Shown piece after piece: positions 17,843 to 27,997 of a stretch of 64,000 nt of DNA. The notes below the pieces were generated by a model that was given only the letters and a program-made list of their open reading frames with translations, was not told where the DNA came from and did not search any database. Numbering within the stretch: the stretch's first letter is position 1; every line of letters starts with the position of its first letter. The position numbers and the translations under genes are program-made. Source of the stretch: Staphylococcus saccharolyticus (lineage in GTDB: Bacteria; Bacillota; Bacilli; Staphylococcales; Staphylococcaceae); assembly GCF_900458815.1 (NCBI RefSeq), contig NZ_UHDZ01000001.1, forward strand, positions 310,001-374,000, written 5' to 3'.

Positions 17843-19169
17843 ATGAATTGTTCTAATTGTGGAAAAAATAGAGGGAAATGATAAGTTTTGTGTTAACTGT
17901 GGTCAAAAGCAACAGTCTGGACATCATAATACGACATCAGAGAGTATGACAAAGATGAAAGAAGTAAAATGTCCAAACTGTCATGAACAGATTGAAAGCG
18001 AGGATAAGTTCTGCATGAATTGTGGTTATCATCTTCAAGATACCACATCACAAGTTCATCAAAGTGTGGAGGCACATACATATTCTGATACTGCACCCAA
18101 GGTTGAAAAGGAAGTTGCAGAAAGTATTAATCTTACAGAAGAAGCTAAAAATCTTTTCAATAACACAACTAAGTCTATTGGCAAACTCGCAGGTAATGAG
18201 GAGAGTTTAAAACTGAATCTACGAGATATGTTTTCAGAAGTTTTTAAATCTCATACAAAAGATGAGTCTGATGCAGTATTTATTGCGGGAACTGAAAGTA
18301 CAACGCCGCATATTAATGAAGTTTCTGAAGAATGGGGAAGACCATAGGTATTTTCTCGCGTATTTCTAGCATTAGGAATTACATTTTTAGCGTTATGGCT
18401 TTTAACAAATGTTTTTGTTAATGAAAAGGCAGTACCTGGGATGATTTTTATTGGTGCATTAACAATTCCTATATCTGGATTAATCTTCTTCTTTGAATCA
18501 AATGCTTTTAAAAATATTAGTATCTTTAATGTCATGGAAATGTTCTTTATCGGAGGTGTTTTTTCACTTCTTAGTACAATGATACTTTATAACTTTGTGA
18601 CATTTAGCGAAGAGTCACAGTATTATGGAGTGATGACAATTAGAGATGCTTTCTTAGTTGGATTAGTAGAAGAAATGGGCAAAGCAGTGATTGTCATTTT
18701 ATTTGTAAACTATTTAAAAACAAATAAAATTCTTAATGGTTTACTTATAGGTGCGTCAGTTGGCGCTGGATTTGCTGTGTTTGAGATAGCAGGCTACATT
18801 TTGGAGTATAGTTTATCATCTTATGATGAGCTCAGTGCTATGACGGAATTAATTGTGGCAAGAGGTTGGACTTCTTTAGGTGGTCATTTAGTATGGGCCG
18901 CTATTGTTGGTGCTGCAGCAGTGATAGTTAAAGAAACATGAAACTTTGAGTGGACAAATATTATAGATAAACGTTTCTTATTTTTCTTTTTTGTAGCCGC
19001 TGTGCTTCACGGAATATGGGATACAGATATCACTATTTTGGGTAGCTTGAATTTGAAATATATCTTGCTAATTGTGATTGCTAGGATATTTATTTTTATA
19101 CTAATGAAATCAGATTTGACACAGGTAAATAAACTGCGCAAGGAATACAATAGCATGGAAGAAGGTTGA
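17843..19169 (+). pseudogene. Zinc-ribbon + PrsW-type intramembrane protease gene, three lesions
   Basis: The gene starts MNCSNCGK at 17843, shifts frame in an A run near 17864, and then gives two zinc ribbons (FCVNCG and CPNCHEQ...FCMNCG). A linker follows, then a PrsW-like membrane domain with the diagnostic glutamate pair VEEMGKAVI, FAVFEIAGY and HGIWDTD (EExxK, FxxxE, HxxxD). Two in-frame stops interrupt it, TAG at 18345 (likely from TGG) and TGA at 18939. The frame then reads on to 19169 with MEEG at the end. PrsW proteases cleave membrane-anchored substrates such as anti-sigma factors. The gene is almost certainly dead in this strain. Confidence 0.78.
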
Positions 19170-19174
19170 TTTTT

Positions 19175-19947
19175 ATGAAATTTTGTCCCAATTGTGGAAA
19201 CCCATTAAAGGAAGGTCAATCATTTTGTAACAAGTGTGGTTCAAAGCTACAGAAAGCTCAAGGTAAAAGCATTGACAAATGCCTCACGACATAAGGTCAT
19301 CAACCCAATCGTCAACAGTGTCCATATAAGGACCAACAGCAAAGAAATAACATGTATACTGAATCTTATAGAGAAAAGAAACATACAGGTTGGCTTATTA
19401 TGTTATCAATTATTTTTATATTGTTGATAGCTACACTTTTATACGGAGCTTATTATGCTACGACCATTATATTAAAAGAGATGATAATCAACATCAAACG
19501 ACTCAATTTAACCAAACGCATGAGAAAGATAGTAGTGATGTGAGTAAAAACTCAAATAGTCCTAAAATTAATATTTTTAGTAGTGATTTCGATATAGGCT
19601 ATATGAAGTCTGCTTCTACGAATGGCTATCATGGTGTCTATAAAGGGATGACTCGTCAAGAAGTTGAAGATAAATATGGAAAGTCTGACGGTAAAGTTGA
19701 AAGTTTAAAATGGAAGTATGAAAAATATGGTGATTTAGCGGTAGCTTACGAAGATAATGAAGTTATACAAGTTGGTGTTGCGCCAAAGAATTTGACTGAA
19801 GACAAATTCATAAGCACATATCATGAGCCAGATAATAAAAATTCAGATCAACTTATTTATGACAATAATAAAGATAACGGCTTTTCTGTTCTAGTAAATG
19901 TGAAAAACGGTAACTTTACAGTTATCGAAAATGTAAATCAAATCTAA
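19175..19947 (+). pseudogene. Zinc-ribbon single-pass membrane protein gene, disrupted
   Basis: It starts MKFCPNCGNPLKEGQ with a four-cysteine ribbon (CPNCG, FCNKCG). TAA at 19292 is an in-frame stop inside a Gln-rich linker, and a CAA codon is the likely ancestor. The same frame continues with a helix (WLIMLSIIFILLIA), and a frameshift near 19480 leads into the extracellular part. That part carries KGMTRQEVEDKYGKSDGKVE, a motif reminiscent of SmpA/BLIP-like fold repeats. It lies six bases after the PrsW gene, so the two zinc-ribbon genes formed one operon. The function is unknown. Confidence 0.68.
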
Positions 19948-19964
19948 ACAGATTAAGAAATTAG

Positions 19965-20003
19965 CCATTCAATGCTTAAGTATCTAACATTGAATGGTTT
20001 TTT
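19965..20003 (+). terminator. Terminator after zinc-ribbon operon
   Basis: The perfect 10-bp stem CCATTCAATG (19965-19974) / CATTGAATGG (19988-19997) is followed by six T. Confidence 0.85.
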
Positions 20004-20047
20004 AAGCATTATTTTTGAAATATAATCATTCATACAATATACTACAA

Positions 20048-20065
20048 TCAATCGCGCACGATTGA
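20048..20065. promoter_or_regulatory. Candidate operator (inverted repeat) before the MarR-type gene
   Basis: TCAATCG-CGCA-CGATTGA is a perfect 7-bp inverted repeat ending 15 bases before the GTG start and just before the AGAGGTG ribosome site. Its position fits autorepression by the encoded MarR-type regulator. This is inference; the core differs from the usual AT-rich OhrR site. Confidence 0.5.
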
Positions 20066-20079
20066 AAAGAGGTGAATGT

Positions 20080-20520
20080 GTGAATAAAAAAGATATGGTA
20101 CTTGCAAACCAGTTATGTTTTTCAGCATATAATGTAAGTCGTTTGTTTGCGAAATTCTATGAAAAAGAACTTAAACGGTTTGGTTTAACCTATTCACAGT
20201 ATCTCGTGTTATTAGCATTGTGGGAAAATGACAATCAAACTCTAAATGCCATTGGTAAGCAATTAGAGTTATCTAGTAACACGCTAACCCCATTATTAAA
20301 AAGGCTCGAACAAGCAGGATGGGTTAAAAGAGGACGATCGAGAGAAGATAAAAGACAACTTATTGTTACTCTTACACATAAAGCGTATCGGCAACAAGAC
20401 GCAGTATTTAAAGCTATTTCTAGCTGTATACCACACGAATTTAACTCAACAGAATATTTTAAAACGAAAGAAGTATTCGACGAACTAGAATCAACGCTGA
20501 AAGCACTCATACAAAAATAA
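20080..20520 (+). CDS. MarR-family thiol-sensing regulator (OhrR/SarZ-like)
   Basis: This is a 146-residue dimeric winged-helix repressor. Cysteine 13 in NQLCFSAYNVSRLF is at the position of the redox-sensing cysteine of SarZ, MgrA and OhrR. The recognition region is LELSSNTLTPLLKRLEQAG and the wing REDKRQLIVTLT. GTG 20080 with AGAGGTG at 20069 is the best start, while an upstream in-frame start at 20062 would overlap that site. The next gene is a disulfide oxidoreductase and then a peroxidase-like gene, so regulation by organic peroxide, quinone or disulfide stress is likely. It is not sarZ or mgrA itself by context. Confidence 0.82.
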   Translation: MNKKDMVLANQLCFSAYNVSRLFAKFYEKELKRFGLTYSQYLVLLALWENDNQTLNAIGKQLELSSNTLTPLLKRLEQAGWVKRGRSREDKRQLIVTLTHKAYRQQDAVFKAISSCIPHEFNSTEYFKTKEVFDELESTLKALIQK

Positions 20521-20538
20521 TAAAAAGGATCAGGGAAT

Positions 20539-21883
20539 ATGAAACAAATATGATGCAGTATTTCTAGGAAGTGGACACGCAGCATGGCATGCAGCACTTA
20601 CTTTAAAACAATTTGGTAAATCTGTAGCAATCGTAGAAAAAGATACAATCGCAGGAACATGTACGAACTTTGGTTGTAACGCTAAAATTTTACTTGAAGG
20701 CCCCTATGAGGTATTAGAAGAAGCAGCTCAATATCCAAATATTATCAATACACAAAATCTTGAAGTGAATTGGCAAAGTTTAATGGACTATAAAAAAGAA
20801 TTTATTAATCCAATGTCTGGTTCTCTTACATCATTGTTTGAAAATCAAGGTATTGATGTCATTATGGGTAAAGGTACTATTTTAGATGAACACAGTATTG
20901 ATGTAGAGGGAGAAACAGTTGGTGCAGAATACATTGTTGTGGCAACAGGACAACATAGTAATAAATTAGGTATTGAAGGTAAAGAATATACGAATGATAG
21001 TAGAGATTTCTTATCAATGGAGTCTCTTCCTAATAGTATTACTTTCATTGGAGCAGGTATCATAAGTATAGAATTTGCTTCTATCATGATTAAATTAGGT
21101 GTTGAAGTCAATGTGGTTCATAATAATAATGAACCTTTAAAAGGCTTTAATGAAGCACATATCGATAAATTAATAGAAAAATTAAAATCAGAAGGTGTCA
21201 ATTTCTATTTCAATGAAAATACTCAATCAGTTCAACCATCAGGTGAACGTTTTGTAGTAACTACTGAATCTGGATTATCACTTGAAACGGATTATGTACT
21301 AGATGCAACAGGTAGAAAACCTAATGTTCAAGATATAGGTCTAGAAAAAGTAGGTATTAAATTTAGTGGTAGAGGTATTGTAGTTGATGAACACTTAAGA
21401 ACAAATGTGAAAAACATTTTTGCAAGCGGTGATGTACTTGATAAAAGTATTCCTAAATTAACACCAACTGCAACATTTGAATTTAATTATATCGCTGCTT
21501 ATATTCTTGGATTGAATCAACAACCAATACAATATCCTGCAATTCCTTCAGTATTATATTCACTACCAAGATTATCTCAAATAGGTGTGACAGTAAGTGA
21601 AGCTCAAAACAACGATGATTATACAGTAAAAGATATACCATTCGATCAACAAATGGTATTTGAATATCAAAATGAAACTGAAGCGGAAATGTCTATCGTA
21701 CTAGATAGTAATAAACGTTTAGTTGGTGCCGAAATTTATGGTAATGAAGCAAATGATTTAGTGAATTTATTAGTATTTATTATTAATAATAAAATGACTG
21801 TTCAAGAACTAAGTCAAAATATCTTTGCATTCCTTGGAGCTTCTAGTGGCGTTATTGATTTGTTAAAAATTGCAATGATGTAG
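20539..21883 (+). pseudogene. Pyridine nucleotide-disulfide oxidoreductase, frameshift at codon 4
   Basis: ATG 20539 with AAAGGA upstream reads MKQI and then stops. Dropping one A from CAAATATG gives MKQYDAVFLGSGHAAWHAAL, the expected FAD-binding start, and the frame is then open to 21883 (about 447 residues). The redox pair is in GTCTNFGCNAKILL. NAD binding is at SITFIGAGIISIEF, the second FAD motif is NIFASGDVL, and the dimer domain follows. It resembles mercuric-reductase-like or dihydrolipoamide-dehydrogenase-like flavoproteins. No start in the good frame precedes the FAD domain, so the protein is not made unless the shift is a sequence error or is bypassed. Confidence 0.75.
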
Positions 21884-21895
21884 GGGGATGTCCCA

Positions 21896-22375
21896 ATGAA
21901 TATGAGTGTTTATGATATAGAGGTTGAAAATTATAATGGTTCTACTTATTTTTTAGAAAAATATAAAGGAAAGGTTCTTATTATCGTAAATACTGCAACT
22001 AATTGCGCATTGAATGATCAATTAAAAAAATTAGAAACGATTTATAGAAAGTATAATAAAGATGGTTTAGAAATTTTATGTTTTCCATATAATGATTTTG
22101 ACAATCAAGAACCGGGATTAATGAAAAATATTTATCGAAAATATCGTCATGATTTTGGTATAACTTTTCCCATTCATTATAAAATTAGTGTAAATGGAGA
22201 CAATGAGCATCTTTTATATACTTTATTAAAATTTAAGCAACCGGGATTATTTGGTTCACAAATCAAGTGGAACTTCACTAAATTTGTGATAGATCGAGAG
22301 GGGAATGTTGTCAAAAGGTATTTACCTTTTGACAAGCTTGAACAAATTGAAATATATATTCGACAATTATTATGA
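21896..22375 (+). CDS. Divergent glutathione-peroxidase-like protein
   Basis: This 159-residue thioredoxin-fold protein of the GPx family keeps the peroxidatic cysteine region (IVNTATNCALNDQ) and the C-terminal WNFTKFVID block with the Trp-Asn of the catalytic tetrad. The usual FPCNQFG motif is FPYNDFD here, so the catalytic Gln is Asp and the Cys is Tyr. The resolving cysteine expected before YGVTFP is also absent (RKYRHDFGITFP). It is thus a one-cysteine, divergent member. It starts 12 bases after the disulfide reductase gene (GGGGGA site) and is probably co-transcribed with it. It could act as a thiol peroxidase for a specific substrate or have lost activity. Confidence 0.78.
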   Translation: MNMSVYDIEVENYNGSTYFLEKYKGKVLIIVNTATNCALNDQLKKLETIYRKYNKDGLEILCFPYNDFDNQEPGLMKNIYRKYRHDFGITFPIHYKISVNGDNEHLLYTLLKFKQPGLFGSQIKWNFTKFVIDREGNVVKRYLPFDKLEQIEIYIRQLL

Positions 22376-22383
22376 GCCATAGT

Positions 22384-22416
22384 TAGGATTAGACGCATGC
22401 ATCTAATCCTATTTTT
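22384..22416 (+). terminator. Terminator after the peroxidase-like gene
   Basis: The stem AGGATTAGA (22385-22393) / TCTAATCCT (22402-22410) is followed by ATTTTT. Confidence 0.85.
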
Positions 22417-22562
22417 ATGTAAAAATTAACGGTAGAACTTTACAACCTCGTCTTGACTTTCAATATGAAAATAGTTAAAGTATAAAACATAATTATTCTG
22501 ACAATTAATATATGTTTTGTTGTATTGGATTAATTTATGTATTGAAGGGGGACCATAGATTA

Positions 22563-23299
22563 ATGTCAGTAGATACAATCACTTATGACAATTTCGTTGG
22601 TGATCCATTTATTAATGAGGTTAATACTGATAATGAAACAAAAGGTACGTATCACATCATAAAGTGGGCTTACCAAACTTATGGTGACACCATTGTTTAC
22701 TCATGTAGCCTTGGAGCAGAAAGTATGGTGTTAATTGATTTAATTTATCAAATTAAACCAGATGCACAAATTGTCTTTTTAGATACAGACTTACATTTTC
22801 AAGAGACGTATGATTTGATTGATAGAGTGAAAGAAAAGTATCCACAATTACGTATTAATAAAATGAAAAAGGCAGAACTTACATTAGACAAACAAGCGGA
22901 GAAATATAATCCAGCTTTAAGGAAGAATAATCCTAACACCAATGTTGTTACATACGCAAGATTAAGCCATTAGAAGAAGTGTTGTCTGGAGCAATAGCTT
23001 GGATTTCAGGGTTAAGAAGAGATCAGTCTCCTACATGTGCACATACTAATTTTATAAATAAAGATGAACGTTTTAATTCAATTAATGTGTGTCCATTAAT
23101 TTATTGGACTGAGGATGAAGTATGGAATTATATTAAATCTTATAATTTACCTTATAATGAACTTCACGATCAATACTATCCAAGTATTGGTTGTATTACT
23201 TGTACGTCACCAGTGTTTGATTCTAATGATTCGCGTGCAGGACGTTGGTCTAATTTTAACAAAACTGAGTGTGGTCTGCATGTTGCAGACAAATCATAG
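22563..23299 (+). pseudogene. cysH: cysH, (phospho)adenylylsulfate reductase, frameshifted
   Basis: CysH reduces activated sulfate to sulfite with thioredoxin. The first frame (MSVDTITYDNFVGDPF, then VYSCSLGAESMVL and DTDLHFQETYD) runs to NPNTNVV and stops at 22973. The other frame supplies [19 protein letters not shown], then [20 protein letters not shown] and ECGLH to 23299. Removing an AC dinucleotide from AACACC near 22940 joins the two frames at the CC of the iron-sulfur or active-site cysteine set. So the lesion is an AC duplication. Without it the enzyme lacks all C-terminal cysteines, and activity is lost. The start has GGGG 11 bases upstream. It is the first gene of the sulfate operon. 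Confidence 0.85.
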
Positions 23300-23618
23300 A
23301 AGATTGACAAAAATTTTTAAGATTAAAACATGGTAATCCTATAAGTTATTAAATCATTTAGACGTATTATTTTTTTCAATAGACTTTAAATACGTTTGAC
23401 TTTCACTTTAATAAATTTTCTTAACAACGATACTTACTTTATAAGTTGAAATAGCAAGTTATTGCTTATGTGATAACACTAATACAATGTCCAGTATATT
23501 TAATTTACTGTTAAGAGTATTTGGTACATACTAGAAATGAAGATATTAAAAATGGTTTTTTAAAATATTATTTACTAAATGTTAATGTCAGGATAACAAA
23601 GTTAAGAGGTGGATATGA
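23300..23618. other. Long gap inside the sulfate locus
   Basis: This stretch of about 320 AT-rich bases lies between cysH and cysJ. I see no ORF, terminator with T-run or recognisable riboswitch. It is long enough to hold a separate promoter for cysJ and downstream genes. A CymR-type site may be present, but I cannot identify one confidently. Confidence 0.45.
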
Positions 23619-25478
23619 TTGAACTTAAGTGTCACAAATAGTCCTTTTACTGAAGGACAAGCATCACAAATTAATGAATTACTTCAAACCTTAACGCCTA
23701 ATCAAAAAGCATGGTTAAGTGGCTATCTAATGGCAAACCAACAAACAATTACAACATCAGACAGTGTAGCGAAGAATGAAACATCTCCACAAACTTTAAA
23801 TAATAATACTGAAGCTATGTTGCAACAAAATGGGCCTTCAGTCACACCTGAAAAACGTTCGATAGCGGTTTTATATGGCTCGGAAACAGGAAATGCTCAA
23901 GGTTTAGCAGAAATATTTGAGCAAAGACTATCTGATATTGGTAACAATGTAACATTGAAATCTATGGATGCATTTAAACCCAAAGATTTAAAGAAAGTAG
24001 AGGATTTATTTATTGTTACTGCAACGCATGGTGAAGGAGATCCACCAGATAATGCTGTGGAATTGCATGAATACATTCATGGAAGAAAAGCACCTAAATT
24101 AAATGGCGTAAGATTCTCAGTTCTTGCGTTAGGGGATCAAACCTACGAATTCTTTTGTCAGACTGGCAAAGACTTTGATAATCGTTTAGCCGAATTAGGA
24201 GCAGAAAGAATTTATAATCGTGTTGATTGTGACGTTGATTATGAAGAAGCTGCTGAAAAATGGATGGCTAATGTTATCAGCGCTATAGATTCTACGCCAG
24301 CAGGTACAGAAAGCGAACAAATTGTAAGTGAATCTATTAAATCAGATAAAGAAAAGAAGTATTCTAAGTCTAATCCTTATGAAGCGGAAGTACTGACAAA
24401 TATTAATTTAAATGGTAGAGGTTCTAATAAAGAAACGAGACATATTGAGCTTCTTCTTGATAATTTTGGCGAAGAATATGAGCCTGGAGATTGTCTTGTT
24501 GTATTACCTCAAAATGACCCAGCTTTGGTAGATTTATTAGTAAGTACGCTAGGTTGGAGCCCAGATACACAAGTGTTGATTAATGAATATGGAGATACTT
24601 TAAATCTTGAAGAGGCTTTAACCTCTCATTTTGAAATTACGAAGCTAACTAAACCACTTTTAGAAAATGCTGCTATGTTCTTTGATAATGATGAATTAAC
24701 TGAAAAAATTCAAGATAAAGCATGGATTCAGAGTTATATAGAAGGTCGTGACTTTATCGATTTATTAAATGACTTTGCGACGACTGAATTGCAACCAGAA
24801 AATCTACATCAATTATTAAGAAAGCTACCACCAAGAGAATATTCGATTTCTAGTAGCTACAAAGCTACACCAGATGAAGTGCATATCACTGTGGGTACTG
24901 TAAGATACAATACACACAGTCGCAATCGTGCGGGCGTGTGTTCAGTTCAATTTGCAGAGAGAATCCAAGAAGGAGATACCGTTCCAATATATTTAAAAAG
25001 AAATCCTAATTTTAAATTTCCTAAAGATGATTCGACACCTGTGATTATGATAGGTCCAGGTACTGGTGTTGCACCTTTTAGATCGTATATGCAAGAATGT
25101 GAAGAATTAGGTTTTGAGGGCAATACATGGCTATTTTTCGGTGAACAACATTTTACAACTGATTTTCTTTATCAAACTGAATGGCAAGAGTGGCTTAAAG
25201 ACGGTACTTTATCAAAGTTAGATGTTGCATTTTCTAGAGACACTGATCAAAAGGTATATGTTCAACATAGAATTACCGAAAATAGTGAGCAATTTAATCA
25301 ATGGCTTGAAAACGGTGCAGTGATATATATTTGTGGCGATGAAAGTAAAATGGCTAAGGATGTTCATGAAGCGATTAAAAGTGTACTAAAGAAAGAACAA
25401 AATTTATCTGATGAGGATGCAGAAGTATATCTAAAACAGTTAAAACGAGATAAAAGATATCAACGAGACGTGTATTAA
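23619..25478 (+). CDS. cysJ: Sulfite reductase (NADPH) flavoprotein alpha subunit
   Basis: This intact 619-residue protein passes electrons from NADPH through FAD and FMN to the CysI hemoprotein. It has an N-terminal flavodoxin domain (about 82-225: [40 protein letters not shown]). The FAD-binding ferredoxin-reductase part follows (REYSISSS near 409, GVCSVQFAE), then the NADPH domain ([28 protein letters not shown]) and a C-terminal VY. TTG 23619 has AGGTGG eight bases upstream. Length is normal for CysJ. Its electron acceptor gene, cysI, immediately downstream, is ruined, so the flavoprotein may be an orphan diaphorase here. Confidence 0.92.
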   Translation: MNLSVTNSPFTEGQASQINELLQTLTPNQKAWLSGYLMANQQTITTSDSVAKNETSPQTLNNNTEAMLQQNGPSVTPEKRSIAVLYGSETGNAQGLAEIFEQRLSDIGNNVTLKSMDAFKPKDLKKVEDLFIVTATHGEGDPPDNAVELHEYIHGRKAPKLNGVRFSVLALGDQTYEFFCQTGKDFDNRLAELGAERIYNRVDCDVDYEEAAEKWMANVISAIDSTPAGTESEQIVSESIKSDKEKKYSKSNPYEAEVLTNINLNGRGSNKETRHIELLLDNFGEEYEPGDCLVVLPQNDPALVDLLVSTLGWSPDTQVLINEYGDTLNLEEALTSHFEITKLTKPLLENAAMFFDNDELTEKIQDKAWIQSYIEGRDFIDLLNDFATTELQPENLHQLLRKLPPREYSISSSYKATPDEVHITVGTVRYNTHSRNRAGVCSVQFAERIQEGDTVPIYLKRNPNFKFPKDDSTPVIMIGPGTGVAPFRSYMQECEELGFEGNTWLFFGEQHFTTDFLYQTEWQEWLKDGTLSKLDVAFSRDTDQKVYVQHRITENSEQFNQWLENGAVIYICGDESKMAKDVHEAIKSVLKKEQNLSDEDAEVYLKQLKRDKRYQRDVY

Positions 25479-25497
25479 TAGAAAGGATGGGGGATAC

Positions 25498-27107
25498 ATG
25501 GCTAATTCATATAAGTATATTTCAGAAGAACTTGATAAAAATTTTGATGAAATGGAATTCTTAAAAGCCGATAGTAACTTTCTACGCGGAACGATTGAAC
25601 AAGGACTTGCTGATCCAATTACGGGCTCAATTACGCAAGATGATGCTAAACTATTAAAGTTCCACGGAAGTTACATGCAAGATGATAGAGATTTAAGAGA
25701 TGAACGTCGTAAACAAAAGCTTGAACCAGCTTATAAATTTATGATTCGTGTTCGCGTACCGGTGGGTAAAGCGACACCGGCACAATGGATGATATTTCAA
25801 ATCAACATGCCAATCATACAAGTAAACTAACTACACGCCAAGCTTTTCAATTTCATGGAATTCTCAAACATGACTTAAAGAAATCAATGAAAAAAATTAA
25901 TGGTTCGGTCCTAGATTCTATTGCAGCATGTGGTGACGTTAACCGTAATACAATGTGTAATCTAAATCCATATCAGTCTCGCGTTCATAAAGAAGTTAAT
26001 GATTATGCGACGACTATTAGTAACCATTTACTTCTAAGAACAGGAGCATATCATGAAATTTGGTTAGATGGTAAAAAAGTTTTGGATTCTAGTGAAGAAA
26101 AAGAGCCTATTTATGGTAAGATGTATTTACCACGCAAATTTAAAATCGGCATAGCAGTACCACCTTCTAATGATATCGACGTCTACCTGCAAGATATAGG
26201 TTTAATTGCAATTGTTGATAAGGATAAGTTAGTTGGATTTAACATCATAATAGGGGGCAGTATGGGAATGACACATGGAAACACAGATACTTACCCTCAA
26301 TTAGGTCGCTTAATTGGATTTATACCTAAAGAGAAAGTCATAGAAGTGTGCGAAAAGCTGCTCACCATTCAACACGTGATTATGTTAATCGTGAAAATCG
26401 CAAAAATGCACGTTTTAAATATACAGTAGACCGACTTGGAGAAGAATGGGTGACTGAAGAATTGAATCGTCGTTTAGGATGGGAGATTGAAAATGCACGT
26501 GACTTTGAATTTAAACATAATGGTGACCGATTTAGGGTGGATTGAAGGCGAAGGGAATTGGAACTTTACTCTATTTATTCAAAATGGTCGCGTTAAAGAT
26601 ACCGTAGATTATAAATTGAAAACGGCGTTGAGAGAAATTGCTGAAATTCATACAGGTGATTTTAGATTATCACCGAATCAAAACTTAGTGATTGCTAATG
26701 TAAAACCTGATAAAAAAGATGATATTCAAGCAATTATTGATAAATACAAGTTAACTGATGATAAAAATTATCCAGGTTTACGTAGAAATTCAATGGCATG
26801 TGTAGTCTTTCCAACTTGTGGTTTAGCCATGGCAGAATCAGAAAGATATTTGCCATCTTTAATCTCTAAAATTGAATATTTATTAGATCAAGCTGGAATA
26901 CAAGATGAGGACATAACCATTCGCATGACTGGTTGTCCAAATGGGTGTGCAAGACCAGTGTTAGCTGAAATCGCATTTATTGGTAAAGCTCCAGGTAAGT
27001 ATAATATGTATTTAGGTGGCAGCTTTAAAGGTGAACACTTTGGCGATTTTGTTATTCGCACTGGAGTTGTAGGCAAAGTACACGATGGTCGAGACTTCCA
27101 TAGCTAA
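25498..27107 (+). pseudogene. cysI: cysI, sulfite reductase hemoprotein beta subunit, multiply disrupted
   Basis: Four overlapping frames together spell a siroheme/4Fe-4S sulfite reductase: [15 protein letters not shown] at the start, the [13 protein letters not shown] block, [17 protein letters not shown], and near the end [16 protein letters not shown] with [11 protein letters not shown] cysteine ligands. Shifts lie near 25790 (with loss of a few residues), 26360 (extra AC in CAACACGTG) and 26535 (extra T in CGATTTAGG). The end also jumps from LGGSFKGE directly to HFGDFV, where about 30 residues are normally present, an apparent in-frame deletion between two GE pairs. Several independent lesions make this a certain pseudogene. 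It lies 19 bases after cysJ. Confidence 0.88.
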
Positions 27108-27127
27108 ATAAAGGGGGAATGGTTCAT

Positions 27128-27905
27128 ATGGGTAAGATATTTTTAGTGGGAGCTGGACCCGGTGATCCAGAATTTTAACAATTAAAGGTTTGAAGGCAAT
27201 TAAAGAGGCCGATGTGATACTGTATGACAGATTAGTAAACAAAGATATCTTAAGCTATGCATCTACTTCTACAAAATTCTTCTATTGTGGTAAAGATCCC
27301 AATAGTCATTCTTTACCACAAGAAGCCACAAATAAAATGATGGTTACATTAGCAAGAAAAGGACATACGGTGACGCGTCTTAAAGGTGGGGATCCATTCG
27401 TCTTTGGTCGTGGGGGAGAAGAAGCGGAAGTATTAGCAAGTAATAAGATTCCTTTTGAAATTGTACCTGGCATTACGTCGGGGATAGCAGCACCGGCTTA
27501 TGCTGGTATTCCAGTGACTCACCGAGATTATAGTTCATCAGTTGCCTTTGTGACTGCAGTCAATAAACTAGGAATGGACAAAGATAGATATTGGGAACAT
27601 CTGGCAAATGGTCCTGAAACATTATGTGTTTATATGGGAGTGAAACGTCTTCCTGAAATTTGTGAATTATTGATGCACCATGGACGTTCAGAAGTGAACC
27701 AGTAGCACTTGTACACATGGGAACATCTCAACAACAGATTACTGTAGTTGGCACACTGAATTCAATCTTAGATAAAACGCATCATATTAAAAATCCGGCT
27801 ATGATTGTTATAGGGGAAGTTGTAAAAATGAGAGAAAACATAAACTGGTTTACAGAGCAAACGATAGAATCTGAAGTGACGTTAACTCAGATAACATCTA
27901 CCTAG
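27128..27905 (+). pseudogene. cobA: Uroporphyrinogen-III C-methyltransferase gene, two frameshifts
   Basis: This SAM-dependent enzyme makes precorrin-2 for siroheme, the CysI cofactor. ATG 27128 reads MGKIFLVGAGPGDPE and then terminates because a T is missing from TTTTAACA near 27174. The next frame gives LKAIKEADVILYDRLVN, GGDPFVFGRGGEE and GITSGIAAPAYAGIPVTHR. A second shift (missing C in AACCAGTAG near 27700) precedes PVALVHMGTSQQQ, and the frame ends at 27905. Restoring both gives about 258 residues, the normal single-domain size. AGGGGGAA precedes the start. It is the third gene of the cysJ unit. Confidence 0.85.
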
Positions 27906-27997
27906 TTGACTAGAATTAAGAGTTACCATGTATTGAGTTATTTATGTGAAGGATTATGAAATAATAGATAAAGTAACAAATATAGGAGGAGATCATC

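Noticed and set aside
18251-18535. Minus-strand 94-residue ORF within the PrsW pseudogene
   Set aside because: Antisense to conserved PrsW coding blocks; no independent evidence.
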